The translations under genes and the position numbers were made by a program. Shown here one piece after another: positions 34,306 to 43,395 of a stretch of 64,000 bases of DNA. Below the pieces are notes generated by a model. The model made no database searches and was not told the origin of the DNA. It saw only the letters and a program-made list of their open reading frames with translations. This DNA is from an uncultured Planctomycetaceae bacterium. Lineage in GTDB: Bacteria; Planctomycetota; Planctomycetia; Planctomycetales; Planctomycetaceae. Location of the stretch: contig CALSLT010000002.1 of NCBI GenBank assembly GCA_943787265.1, positions 124,001 to 188,000 of the forward strand. Direction: 5' to 3'. Position 1 is the stretch's first letter. Each line of letters starts with the position of its first letter.

Positions 34306-36108
34306 ATGACTGCATTGCCTGGTTACCACGGTCGCTGTTTGAAGGTCGACTTGTCCAACCGGTCATACGACGTCGTCGAAATCCCAAACGAAATTCTGAA
34401 ATCGTTCGTAGGGGGATCCGGTTTAGGGACATGGCTGCTGCTGGAACATTGCCCTGACGGTGTCGATCCGCTGGCTCCAGAGTCGCCGCTGATCTTTGCG
34501 TTCAGTCCGCTGGTCGGCAGTCCGTTAACAACATCGGCTAAGTTTGCCGTGCTTTCGAAGTCTCCGCTGACGCAACGAATTAATGATTCATTGTCTTCAT
34601 CGGGCTTTGCGATTTCCGGTAAGAAGTGCGGATACGACGCGATCATGATCGTTGGTGCGGCTGCCTCTCCAGCGTGCATTGCCGTTGACGATTCAACCGT
34701 CCGCTTCGAATCAGCTGGCGACGCTTGGGGAAAGTCGAGCAGCAGTGCTGAGCAGGTTTTGAGTAAGCGTCTCGGCAAAGGTTTCCGAATTGCCGCCATC
34801 GGTCCGGCTGGGGAAAATCTCGTCCGCTACGCGACTGTTTCACACGATGGCCGACACGCCGGACGAGGCGGGCTCGGCGCTGTCATGGGCTCCAAAATGC
34901 TGAAAGCGCTCGCAGTGCGAGGAACTCAGCAGACACCGTTTGCCTTTCCGGACGAACTTGTCGCGTACAGTCGCGACGTGTCAAAGAAGTCGTTCGGCCC
35001 AGCGACGGAGAAGTACCGTGAACTGGGAACGGTTAGCAACCTTTTGACCTTCAACCGACTTGGCACGCTGCCAACTCGCAACTTCCAGGCGGGATCGTTT
35101 GAGAAGGCAGATCAACTTTCGCCTGAAGTAATGAGCCAGACTCATGAGCGAACGCGAGCTTCCTGTGCGGCATGCACGATCGGTTGCGAGCACATTTTTC
35201 ACTCGACCGACGCATCAGGTGGGGATGACTCCGCAGGCGTTCGGATGGAATACGAAAACCTGTTTGCACTTGGTCCGTTATGTGGCGTCTCCGATTCGAA
35301 TGTCGTTCTCGAAGCGTCGCGACTGTGCGATGAACTCGGTCTGGACACAATCAGCGCCGGTGGCTCGATTGCTTTTGCAATGGAGTGCGTCGAAAACGGA
35401 CTGCTCGACGAGTCCGATCTGACATTTGGAAGCGGGGATGCCTTGCTGGCAACGCTGCAGAAAATCGGAGCGAGGGAAGGGGTCGGCGACCTGTTGGCCG
35501 AGGGAACTCGAATCGCGTCGCAGCGAATCGGTCAGGACGCCGAGTCGTTCGCCGCGCATGTCAAAGGGTTGGAGCTTCCTGGCTACGAACCGCGAGCTCT
35601 TCAGACGATGGCCCTTGGTTTTGCGGTAGGATCACGAGGGGCCGATCACAACAGATCGGGAGCCTATCAGGTCGATTTTTCGGACCAGGTCGATCGCTTG
35701 AACATCGACGAAGCAGCTGTGCCGCTGGCAATCGAAACGGAAGACGAAGCCGCGCTGATGGACTCGTTGATTTTGTGCAAGTTCCTTCGCGGCGTGTTTG
35801 AAGATCGCTTTGCGGCAATGGCCGAAATGTTACGACTGGTTACGGGTGTTGAGCATTCTGTTGACGATCTTCGCGAAGTCGCCGGCCGGATTGTCACCGC
35901 CAAGAAGCTATTCAATATTCGGCAAGGATGGACTCCAGAAGAGGACACCTTGCCGGATCGGTTTATGAACGAGTCGCTTCAGAATGCGACGACTGGCCCG
36001 GCTGTGCTGGATCGATCAAAACTTACGACGTTGATCGAACTGTACAATCTCGCAAGAGGCTGGACTCAAGATGGTTGGATTTCCGCAGACGACATCTCGC
36101 ATTTGTAG
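34306..36108 (+). CDS. Aldehyde:ferredoxin oxidoreductase-family tungsten protein
   Basis: A 600-residue member of the AOR family. The N-terminal domain has KVDLSNRSYDVVEIP and FVGGSGLGTWLL; tungstopterin-binding segments include GKKCGYDAIMIVG and GRGGLGAVMGSKMLKALAVRG. The [4Fe-4S] ligands are CAACTIGC near residue 290 with a fourth Cys in LILCKF. Family enzymes oxidise aldehydes to acids using ferredoxin and a tungsten bis-pterin cofactor, mostly in anaerobes. No ferredoxin or cofactor gene lies nearby. It starts 90 bases after the ABC operon, so co-transcription is possible. Confidence 0.9.
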   Translation: MTALPGYHGRCLKVDLSNRSYDVVEIPNEILKSFVGGSGLGTWLLLEHCPDGVDPLAPESPLIFAFSPLVGSPLTTSAKFAVLSKSPLTQRINDSLSSSGFAISGKKCGYDAIMIVGAAASPACIAVDDSTVRFESAGDAWGKSSSSAEQVLSKRLGKGFRIAAIGPAGENLVRYATVSHDGRHAGRGGLGAVMGSKMLKALAVRGTQQTPFAFPDELVAYSRDVSKKSFGPATEKYRELGTVSNLLTFNRLGTLPTRNFQAGSFEKADQLSPEVMSQTHERTRASCAACTIGCEHIFHSTDASGGDDSAGVRMEYENLFALGPLCGVSDSNVVLEASRLCDELGLDTISAGGSIAFAMECVENGLLDESDLTFGSGDALLATLQKIGAREGVGDLLAEGTRIASQRIGQDAESFAAHVKGLELPGYEPRALQTMALGFAVGSRGADHNRSGAYQVDFSDQVDRLNIDEAAVPLAIETEDEAALMDSLILCKFLRGVFEDRFAAMAEMLRLVTGVEHSVDDLREVAGRIVTAKKLFNIRQGWTPEEDTLPDRFMNESLQNATTGPAVLDRSKLTTLIELYNLARGWTQDGWISADDISHL

Positions 36109-36130
36109 ATCTGGTGAGGCTAAAGAAAAA

Positions 36131-36161
36131 GACGCGGAGAGGAATGATTCCTCTCCGCGTC
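36131..36161 (-). terminator. Rho-independent terminator of the DUF1080 gene
   Basis: GACGCGGAGAGGAA and TTCCTCTCCGCGTC form a perfect 14-bp stem around TGA. On the minus strand TTTTTCTTT follows. It lies between the convergent AOR (+) and DUF1080 (-) genes and may also stop plus-strand transcripts. Confidence 0.85.
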
Positions 36162-36211
36162 CACTGTGAATTCTGCGATCCAAAACTTCGAGATGATCTC
36201 TGCCGGATTTA

Positions 36212-36896
36212 CTACTTCAGCTCTTTGATCCGAATGTTCTTCCAGGCAACATCGTACGGGCCAGTTCCGGCCTTGATGCCATGAACCTGAAGGCCGATGA
36301 AACCTTTCGGATGAGTCTTGAAGATCTCTTCGTCTGTCAGATCAGCAATCGCTTTGTCATTGATCCACGTCTGAATGTGAGCACCTTTCGCGACAATCCG
36401 AAATTTGTTCCACTCGCCGTCCTTCATGACTTTATGAGGTTTCAAGTCTTCCTTGCTGGTCAGCCATCCGCGGCCGGTTGCTTCGCCGTAGATGTAGCCT
36501 GATTCTGCTCCGTTGGCTCCACTGGCCTCGATCTCGCACTGAGGACCGTACACTCGACCGAACTTGTCGTTCTTCTTTTTGCCATCAGTCTCTTTGGTCT
36601 TCGAGCGAATCTGGCAGCCTGAGTTCAAGCTGTTGTGAACTTTGACTTCGAACTCCAGCTCAAAGTCACCGTACTCTTTGTTTGAACAAAGGAACGAATT
36701 CGGACTGCCTTCGTTGGTCGTTCCGTGAATCGTCCCGTCGACGACTTTGTACTTCGCCGTGCCGTTCTTCTGAGTCCATCCCTTCAGCGATTTGCCGTCG
36801 AACAGTGACTTCCAGTCATTGCCCCGCGTTGGCTGTCCCGCTGGCGATGGTCGATGTTGCAATTGCCAGTGCGATTAGAAATGCAATTCGTTTCAC
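36212..36896 (-). CDS. Secreted DUF1080 (3-keto-disaccharide hydrolase-like) protein, one frameshift
   Basis: The frame from GTG 36896 (GAGAGGAAA upstream) gives a signal peptide, KRIAFLIALAIATSTIASG, then stops. The DUF1080 body (NDWKSLFDGKSLKGW, GDFELEFEVKVHNSLNSG, WNKFRIVAKGAHIQTWIND) is in the next frame. The two join if one C is removed from the CCCC run at 36822-36825, giving a 227-residue secreted protein of normal layout. Without this the body would lack a signal. The gene is a second DUF1080 member in the window and shorter than the one at 20.8 kb. The break is probably a sequence error. Confidence 0.83.
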
Positions 36897-37335
36897 GGTG
36901 GTTTCCTCTCTGATTGGTTTGAAAATTCTGCTATCCGGTTTTGCCGAGCTGGCTGCTCGAATCGTAAGATTGGCCAGCTCCTGTAGACAGCTAAACGGTA
37001 GTGGCAGGATTTCATGGAGTCGAGCGGACGGATGATGTTTCACGCCGACGGGATATGCCAAAATCCATCTTGCAGTGTTTTTACGTATCGGCGATGGTTC
37101 GCCCGCGTTTTGGATCGAGTACGAATATTCGTCCGACTTCGCAGCCATCCCGGAATCTGAGCGACTCAGACCGTTCAAATTCGTGGACTGGCGTTCGACT
37201 TCTCGTGGGAAATCGGGTCCGTCCCCTCAGAGGCCAATCCTTCCTTTCATTTTGCGCGTTCTGCGTACATCGCGGGTCACCTCTACGACTCCAGAATCCA
37301 TCCCCGTTTAATTCAATCGGAAGTCGATCAACGGA
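36897..37335. other. Intergenic region between divergent genes
   Basis: About 440 bases between the DUF1080 gene (-) and the sugar-transferase gene (+). Short open frames on both strands show no family resemblance. It should hold both promoters. No repeat was seen. Confidence 0.45.
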
Positions 37336-38587
37336 ATGATCGGACTGTTCCTTGCCACAATCGGCCTGAGTGCCGTGTTGACTCTTGCTGCGCGCTTTGC
37401 CGGCAACCGTGCAGGCTTGCTTGATGCTCCCGACGAGGGACGTAAGCAGCATGCGGTCCCTGTCCCTGCGCTGGGCGGAATCGCAATCTTCGCCGCCTTT
37501 GCCGTGTCGATCGCCCTTAAGTACGCCTTCGATGTCGAGTTCGCGGGTTCGCTTTCTGAATCGACGATGGCGTTACTTGTCACTGCGGCAGGCGTGTGGA
37601 TTCTTGGGATTGTGGACGACATCTGGCCTGTGCGAGCCAAAGCTAAACTCGTCGTCCAGGTAATTGCAGCGGTCACATACGTCGTCACCGTGCAACCGAT
37701 CGATGTGTTGCATATCGCCGATGGTTTTGAACTTTCGTCACAGATTCTCGTCGGAACATTCTGCGTCTTCTGGCTCGTCGCCTGTTGCAACGCCGTCAAC
37801 CTGCTCGACGGCATGGATGGCATGGCTTCGCTTCAGGGGATGATTGGCTTCGGCACGCTCGCGATTATCGCCCACGCTGCACGGAGACACCGCAACTGCC
37901 GCAGTATGCCTGCTGCTGGTTGGCAGCGTTCTTGGATTTGCAATCTTCAACGCTCCTCCAGCATCAATTTTCATGGGCGATGCCGGCAGCATGACGATCG
38001 GTTATCTGCTGGGCGCACTGACGCTCAGCGCCTGCCACATGGCCGATGGTCGATACGGACTCGCCATCCCGCTGGCTCTCATGATCATTCCAGCGTTCGA
38101 CACAACAATGGCCATCGTTCGCCGAGCTCAAAGAGGCGAAGGCATCATGACTCCGGATCGCGAACATTTTCATCATTGCCTCTTCGACGCCGGCCGCTCC
38201 GTCTGGAAAGTTCTGGGCGTCTTCGCCGTGATGTACGGACTGTGTGCCGCAGCTGCGGTCGCGGGAGTTTGGACGAGTAGCGGATTCATCGCTTCTCTGG
38301 CCTGCGGAGCTGTGCTTGCAACGTGCGTCGCTACTCGAACTTTCGGTCACAACGAGCTGAAGTTTCTTGCCGAGCGGCTCACGCAGAAAATCGCCAGCCT
38401 GGACGTCACTGGAACATTCGCCAGCGACCGACAGGAATCTGCCGCCGATACTGCTAGCTTTAGTAACGCGACTATGGAAATCGACGAACCTGTGGTCATT
38501 CCAATCTCAGAGGCAATGGCTGACGCAGTTGCCGACTTTGCTGATCAAAGCGAAGAAGAGGACGGCGAAATCCGCCGCGCGGCATAG
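37336..38587 (+). CDS. Undecaprenyl-phosphate sugar-1-phosphate transferase (MraY/WecA family), one frameshift
   Basis: A polytopic membrane enzyme that moves a HexNAc-1-phosphate onto a lipid carrier. Motifs in order: DAPDEGRKQHAVPVPALGG, LGIVDDIWPVRAKAKL, the catalytic NAVNLLDGMDGMA, FMGDAGSM and the basic loop DREHFHHCLFD. The ordering and HFHH loop suggest the WecA/TagO rather than MraY branch. The frame is broken at 37871-37873, where one extra C separates the NLLDG half from the GDAGS half. Removing it gives 416 residues. A polar tail of about 70 residues follows the last span. A terminator lies at 38753. Confidence 0.88.
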
Positions 38588-38752
38588 GCCAGTCGACAGG
38601 TCGGATCGAGAAGTCTGTGACCCGGCAAGTGCTCGACCGACCGGCAAAATACGCAAGGTTTCCCATCAATTCTTCGCGGAATCGTGCGAGCGTTCCGGTC
38701 AGCGGCCAGGTGGTTTGAATTTGCACCGCCAGGCTGTAGCATCATCTGTTTG

Positions 38753-38777
38753 CCCCCGACGCTTCGGGGGTATTTTT
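38753..38777 (+). terminator. Rho-independent terminator of the sugar-transferase gene
   Basis: CCCCCGA and TCGGGGG form a 7-bp GC-rich stem around CGCT, followed by TATTTTT. It separates the transferase gene from guaA. Confidence 0.85.
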
Positions 38778-38872
38778 CGTTTCTGGTGGCCGGATCCTGC
38801 AGGATGCTTACTCGGCCTGTACCCCCGGCTCGGCTGCGAATAAGCCCGCAGCGGCAGCGAAAGATTTCAACC

Positions 38873-40507
38873 ATGACGGCTACGTCGCAGCCTGCTTCTC
38901 CCGATTCGACATTTCCATCCGCATCTGAAACAGCCGGAATCGGCGTCGATCTGTCCAGCGAAGACCAGATTCTGGTTCTCGATTTTGGTGGCCAGACGGC
39001 ACAACTCATCACGCGCCGAGTTCGCGAAGAGAACGTTTTCTGCCAGCTTGTCCGACACAATTTGTCGACGGAACGGATCCGCGAGATCAACCCGAAAGGC
39101 ATTATCCTTTCCGGTGGACCGGACAGCGTTTACGGCGAAGGTGCCCCGCAACCCGATCCCGAAATCTTTGATCTGGGGATCCCCGTGCTTGGAATCTGCT
39201 ACGGCATGCAGTTGGCTTGTCGATCGCAAGGCAGCCACGTCAAGCCGGGCGAATCACGAGAATTCGGCCTCGCCGTCTGTAAGGCGCAAGGCGACAACCC
39301 GCTCTCCGCTTCCGAGACTTCTCCGGCGAGTCTCGCGTCCTGGATGAGTCACGGCGACCAGGTTTGAAAACCTCAGCGAGTCGTTCAACTCGATCGCGAC
39401 GACCGAAACCTGCCCGCACGCCGCCGTGCAGCACAAGTCGAAAGAAATCTACGGCCTGCAGTTTCACCCCGAAGTCACTCACACCGAACTCGGCGGGCAA
39501 CTGCTGAGAAACTTTGTGCGAGGCATCTGCGGTTGTGAAGGCACGTGGAAAATCGAATCGCTGATCGACCGCGAAGCCGCTGCGATTCGCGAACGAGTCG
39601 GCAACGGGCGAGTGATCTGCGGGCTTTCCGGCGGAGTCGATTCGTCCGTCGTGGCCGCACTTCTCTACAAAGCGATCGGCGATCAACTCTCCTGCATTTT
39701 TGTCGACAACGGTTTATTGCGAAAAGGCGAAGCCGACCAGGTGCGAGAGCACTTTGGCGATCACTTCAAAACAGACCTGCACGTCGCCGATGCTCGAAAG
39801 CTGTTTCTTGACGGGCTGGCCGGAGAAACTGACCCGCAGAAGAAACGAAAAATCATCGGCAAACTTTTCATCGACGTCTTCAAAGAAGAAGCCGCATCGA
39901 TCCCGGACTCACGCTTTCTTGCTCAGGGAACGCTTTACCCCCGACGTCATCGAATCCGGAGCTAGCCCCGACGGCCCCGCGGCAACGATCAAAGCTCACC
40001 ACAACGTCGGCGGTTTGCCGGAAGAACTCGGCTTCGAACTAATTGAACCGCTGCGTGATTTCTTCAAAGGACGAAGTCCCGGCAGATGGGCGCCGCACTT
40101 GGCCTGCCCGAACACCTCGTCTGGCGACACCCCTTCCCCCGGACCGGGTCTCGCGGTTCGCTGCCTGGGCGAGGTCACCGAAGAACGACTGGCCATCTTG
40201 CGAGAAGGCCGACGCAATCGTCATCGAAGAACTTTATGCCGCAAATCTCTACCGCGAAATCAGCCAGGCATTCGCCGCCTTACTCCCAATTCAGTCGGTC
40301 GGTGTCATGGGCGACGCCCGAACTTACGAAAGCACAATCGTCGTCCGAGCGGTCACGACGACCGACTTCATGACAGCCGACTGGTTCCGCATGCCGCACG
40401 ACGTGCTGCAGAGAATTTCGACTCGAATCACCAACTCAGTTCGAGGCATCAACCGGGTCGTCTACGACTGCAGCTCCAAACCGCCCAGCACGATCGAGTG
40501 GGAATAG
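38873..40507 (+). CDS. guaA: GMP synthase (glutamine-hydrolysing), eight apparent indels
   Basis: Converts XMP to GMP. The amidotransferase part has [20 protein letters not shown], Cys in [10 protein letters not shown], and [10 protein letters not shown]. The ATP-pyrophosphatase part has the P-loop [15 protein letters not shown]; the C-terminal dimer part ends in [17 protein letters not shown]. The frame is broken by one missing T (39310-39311) and extra bases at 39339-39340 (C), 39363-39365 (T), 39938-39942 (C), 40069-40070 (G), 40078-40080 (C), 40136-40140 (C) and 40207-40208 (G). Correcting all gives 542 residues with every family motif. As GuaA is normally needed for growth without guanine, these look like sequence errors. 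Confidence 0.93.
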
Positions 40508-40572
40508 TCGCTCACGTTGCGAGCCAGTTACCGAAACAACTCTGACTTACCAGCTAATACTTTGAGAGCCCC

Positions 40573-41681
40573 ATGAAAGCCATCGCCGTCAAGCCGCCGC
40601 AGAAGAACAGCGTCCATCTCGTCGACATTCCAAAGCCGGAACTCAGCAGCGTGGCAAACGGTCGCGGAGTCCTCGTCAAAGTTTTGCAGGTCGGAGTCGA
40701 CGCAACCGACCGCGAAGTTAACGACGGCCTGTATGGAAACTCGCCAGACGGAGACGACTTTCTGATTATCGGGCACGAAGTCTTCGGCCAGGTGCTCGAA
40801 GTCGGCGACGCCGTTCGGAAGGTCAAGCCCGGCGACTACGTGGCCTGCACAGTCCGTCGTCCCGGTTACGTCGATCTACGACGACATCGGCCGCAACGAT
40901 ATCACCAGCGAAGAAGTTTACTTCGAACGCGGCATCAACCTGCGACATGGTTACCTGACGGAATATTTCGTCGATGAAGAAGAATTCTTCGTTCGAGTCC
41001 CCCGCCGGCCTGAAACACGTCGGTGTCCTTGCCGAACCCGCCAGCGTCGTGGCCAAAGGGCTTGAGCAGGCTAACCTTGCTCAGCAGAGACTTCAGGTCT
41101 GGCAACCTCGAACAGCCTTCGTGATGGGCAGCGGGCAGATCGGTCTGCTGGCCACGATGATGCTTTCGCTGCGAGGCTATGAAGTTTTCACGTTTGCTCG
41201 CGGAGCCGCCGAAGGAAACCTCAAAGCCGAAATTGCCACCGAGTACGGAGCCCGTTATGTCAGCACGAACGAGCAGACTCCGCAGGAACTGATCAAGGAA
41301 ATCGGCAAGAAGCCGGACATCATTTTCGAAGCAACCGGCAACAGCCGACTGGCGTTTCAGGCGATGGAGTATCTCGGTCTGAACGGAGCGTTGATCTGGA
41401 GCAGCGTGACCGGCGGTGACAACATGGTCGAGGTCCCGGCCGACAGGATCAATCTGGAATGGGTGCTTGGCAACAAGCTTCTGGTGGGTACAGTCAACGG
41501 AAACTGGAAACACTTCGAGCAGGGCATCGCCGACCTCTCTCTGGGCGAGCAGATGTTCCCCGGCGTCACGGAACGAATCCTGACCAACCCCGTCGAAGGC
41601 CTCGACAACTACCAGGAAATGATGACCCTCTTAGAGTCCGGCAAAGCTCTGAAAGTCTTCGTCAACGTCGCGACTGAGTAG
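40573..41681 (+). CDS. Glucose 1-dehydrogenase-like MDR enzyme, two frameshifts
   Basis: A zinc-type medium-chain dehydrogenase like the glucose 1-dehydrogenases of archaea. Motifs: [15 protein letters not shown], the zinc region [46 protein letters not shown] and the NAD(P) loop [12 protein letters not shown]. Two extra bases break the frame: a T at 40866-40867 and a C in CCCCC at 40999-41003. Correction yields 368 residues. The family oxidises glucose or galactose to the lactone. The gene starts 65 bases after guaA, with which it may be transcribed. Confidence 0.85.
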
Positions 41682-41881
41682 AACGTTCCTACTTCTTGCC
41701 GAGAACGTCGTGTCATGGTCGTCTCCCTTCTGCGACGAGCGGTTGCCATAAGGATTACGGCGATCGACTGTTCCGCGCTTTCGGAAGTGTTCTCCAATCA
41801 GCGGAACAATGCCCGGTGCACGAATGTGCAATGCGCGAGGTCACTAGAATTCAGTGAGTAGACCTGGCGAAGGCTGGGAGC

Positions 41882-42440
41882 CTACGCGGAGTCGTCAGAA
41901 CCGAACAGTTCAGTAAGACGAGCAGGATCCGGGGGAGCTTTATCGTATCCTTCATGCCAAGCAAAATAGTCACTCCTTGAAAGAGCAGTCTTAAGACCCA
42001 TGCCTGATAACCAGGCGAACTGCTGAGAGAATACATCAGCAACCTTGGCGCGGCCCAGTTTTGAAGCTCCTCCACACGACGCCACCCGCCAAATCAATTC
42101 GTCTATCTGCTTGAAGTCTGCAATCCATTCGGCAACTGAATCGTCAGACAGCTTGGGAAAGACTTCCTTGATACGTTCAGTTCTGGGGATCCGCATGTCG
42201 GGGCCGAATTCCGCATAGACATGAAAACCATAGTCCTTTGGGAAAACGCACTCGCGCGATCTGGCCGTGAAGGTAAGCCAGGAGCACGATTGCAATTACT
42301 GAAGCCGAGAACGCAACCGCCCAAGTATGACTCCATGATGAGATCTTAAGTGCAACGAAGCTTGTAACCAGCGTGCCACACCCAAGCAGTGGTGGCCATG
42401 ACTTGTTTTTTAGGGTTATTGGCACACTTCCAATCCTCAC
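41882..42440 (-). CDS. Membrane protein of unknown function, one frameshift
   Basis: The first frame from GTG 42440 gives two hydrophobic spans (LLGCGTLVTSFVALKI and WAVAFSASVIAIVLLAYL) and then runs into a basic stretch. A second frame supplies a soluble part (DYGFHVYAEFGPDMRIPRTE, FKQIDELIWRVASCG). They join if one base is removed near 42235-42236, in the same AAAGGAC context as one guaA indel, giving 185 residues. No family was recognised. The area is lower in GC than its flanks. It is followed on the minus strand by nothing else before the convergent dehydrogenase gene. Confidence 0.62.
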
Positions 42441-42488
42441 AGAAAATCATGAAAACGTGTACGTATGGACGTCGGGTAGTTTTGCAAT

Positions 42489-42597
42489 GGCATAGGTTGC
42501 TTGCAACCTGTGTCGCGCAGCGACAAGAGGTGATGAACCTCGAATCACTGACTTCTTGCTGGTTCGCCGTACTGGTTGAGAGCAACTCGTGCCACCC
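42489..42597. repeat. Direct repeat, family 3, copy A (GGTGGCAC..GGTTGC type)
   Basis: On the minus strand this reads GGGTGGCACGAGTTGCTCTC, then a GCGGCGAACC-like block, AGTGATTCGAGGTTCA, CACCTCTTGTCGCTGCGC and finally an AGGTTGCAAGCAACC hairpin. Shared blocks with copy B at 43251-43347 are GGTGGCAC, AGTGATTCGAGGTTCA and GTCGCTGCGC. Both copies have the same orientation. Confidence 0.82.
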
Positions 42598-42617
42598 TCG
42601 ACTGCTCCGTCCGTGAG

Positions 42618-43112
42618 CTAATCGTTGGCATCGGTCACGAACTCAGTAGCCGTCGGTAGTGGATTGGCTTCCCGCCACATATTGCGTGCTTCATCCGATT
42701 GCGAACGTTTCAGCGACGCTCGAATTTCAGCAAGCGAGTTTCTAAGGACGATTGCGCTAAGCAACAGCGTGCAGAATCCGTACGTGCTCAATATGAATGT
42801 TGTTGAGTTCGCGTCGTCAATCCATTTTCGGTCGACTGCAATCAGATTGAGAACGCCGGCGATCCCTCCACAGACGAAGAACGAGCCGGCAATGAGCCAT
42901 GCCGTGCGCGATATGAAGAACCACGCTTTACTCGCTGCGTTCTGCTGTTCCCATTCTTTTTGGCCGCTGCGGACCAAAGTGTCACATGACGTGCACCGTA
43001 AAAGCGGTGGCCCGATCGAAGTTGCGGCTGCCTTGAATCCGTTGTGGCGGATGGTGTGACCAACTTCGGCGCCGCATGTCGGGCAGGAGAGGATATCAAC
43101 TTCAGTGTGCAT
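42618..43112 (-). CDS. Zinc-ribbon membrane protein of unknown function
   Basis: A 164-residue protein. The N-terminal 50 residues have two Cys pairs (CPTCG and CTSCD) typical of a zinc ribbon. Two membrane spans follow (AWLIAGSFFVCGGIAGVLNLI and STYGFCTLLLSAIVLRNSL), then a charged tail. No family was recognised. The gene is flanked by two direct copies of one repeat family and lies in a lower-GC patch, which suggests accessory content. It is not adjacent to any obvious partner; priA lies 283 bases downstream. Confidence 0.68.
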   Translation of the reverse strand: MHTEVDILSCPTCGAEVGHTIRHNGFKAAATSIGPPLLRCTSCDTLVRSGQKEWEQQNAASKAWFFISRTAWLIAGSFFVCGGIAGVLNLIAVDRKWIDDANSTTFILSTYGFCTLLLSAIVLRNSLAEIRASLKRSQSDEARNMWREANPLPTATEFVTDAND

Positions 43113-43250
43113 ATCGAATTCGTGTTCCTACGCGGTCAAGAACTCCGGATGATCCAGTCCTTGTCGGAGTGATGGTCCATCTCTGTGCATAACGACCAAT
43201 TCTCAAAGGAACAGATGAAGTGAAAATCATTTCAGTTAGCTTGAAAAAGC

Positions 43251-43347
43251 ACAAGAGGTGATTGCGCAGCGACAAAATGGCAATTGAACCTCGAATCACT
43301 ACCTCTTGCGGCTTCGCCGCACTGGTTGCAAGCAACCAGTGCCACCC
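43251..43347. repeat. Direct repeat, family 3, copy B
   Basis: On the minus strand this reads GGGTGGCACTGGTTGCTTGC followed by AACCAGTGC, a perfect short palindrome, then GGCGAAGCCGC, AGTGATTCGAGGTTCA, TTTTGTCGCTGCGC and CACCTCTTGT. It shares blocks and orientation with copy A about 760 bases to the left. Confidence 0.85.
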
Positions 43348-43395
43348 ATAATTCAGTGTCGTAGCGTGCGTCGTGATGCAATCTACGCGGACCAT

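Noticed and set aside
38873..40507. Programmed frameshifting as an explanation for the guaA breaks
   Set aside because: Eight sites of different sequence, without slippery heptamers or shared downstream structure, do not fit a programmed mechanism.
42618..43112. The repeat-flanked gene as an insertion sequence
   Set aside because: The product is a zinc-ribbon membrane protein, not a transposase, and the repeats are direct rather than terminal inverted repeats.
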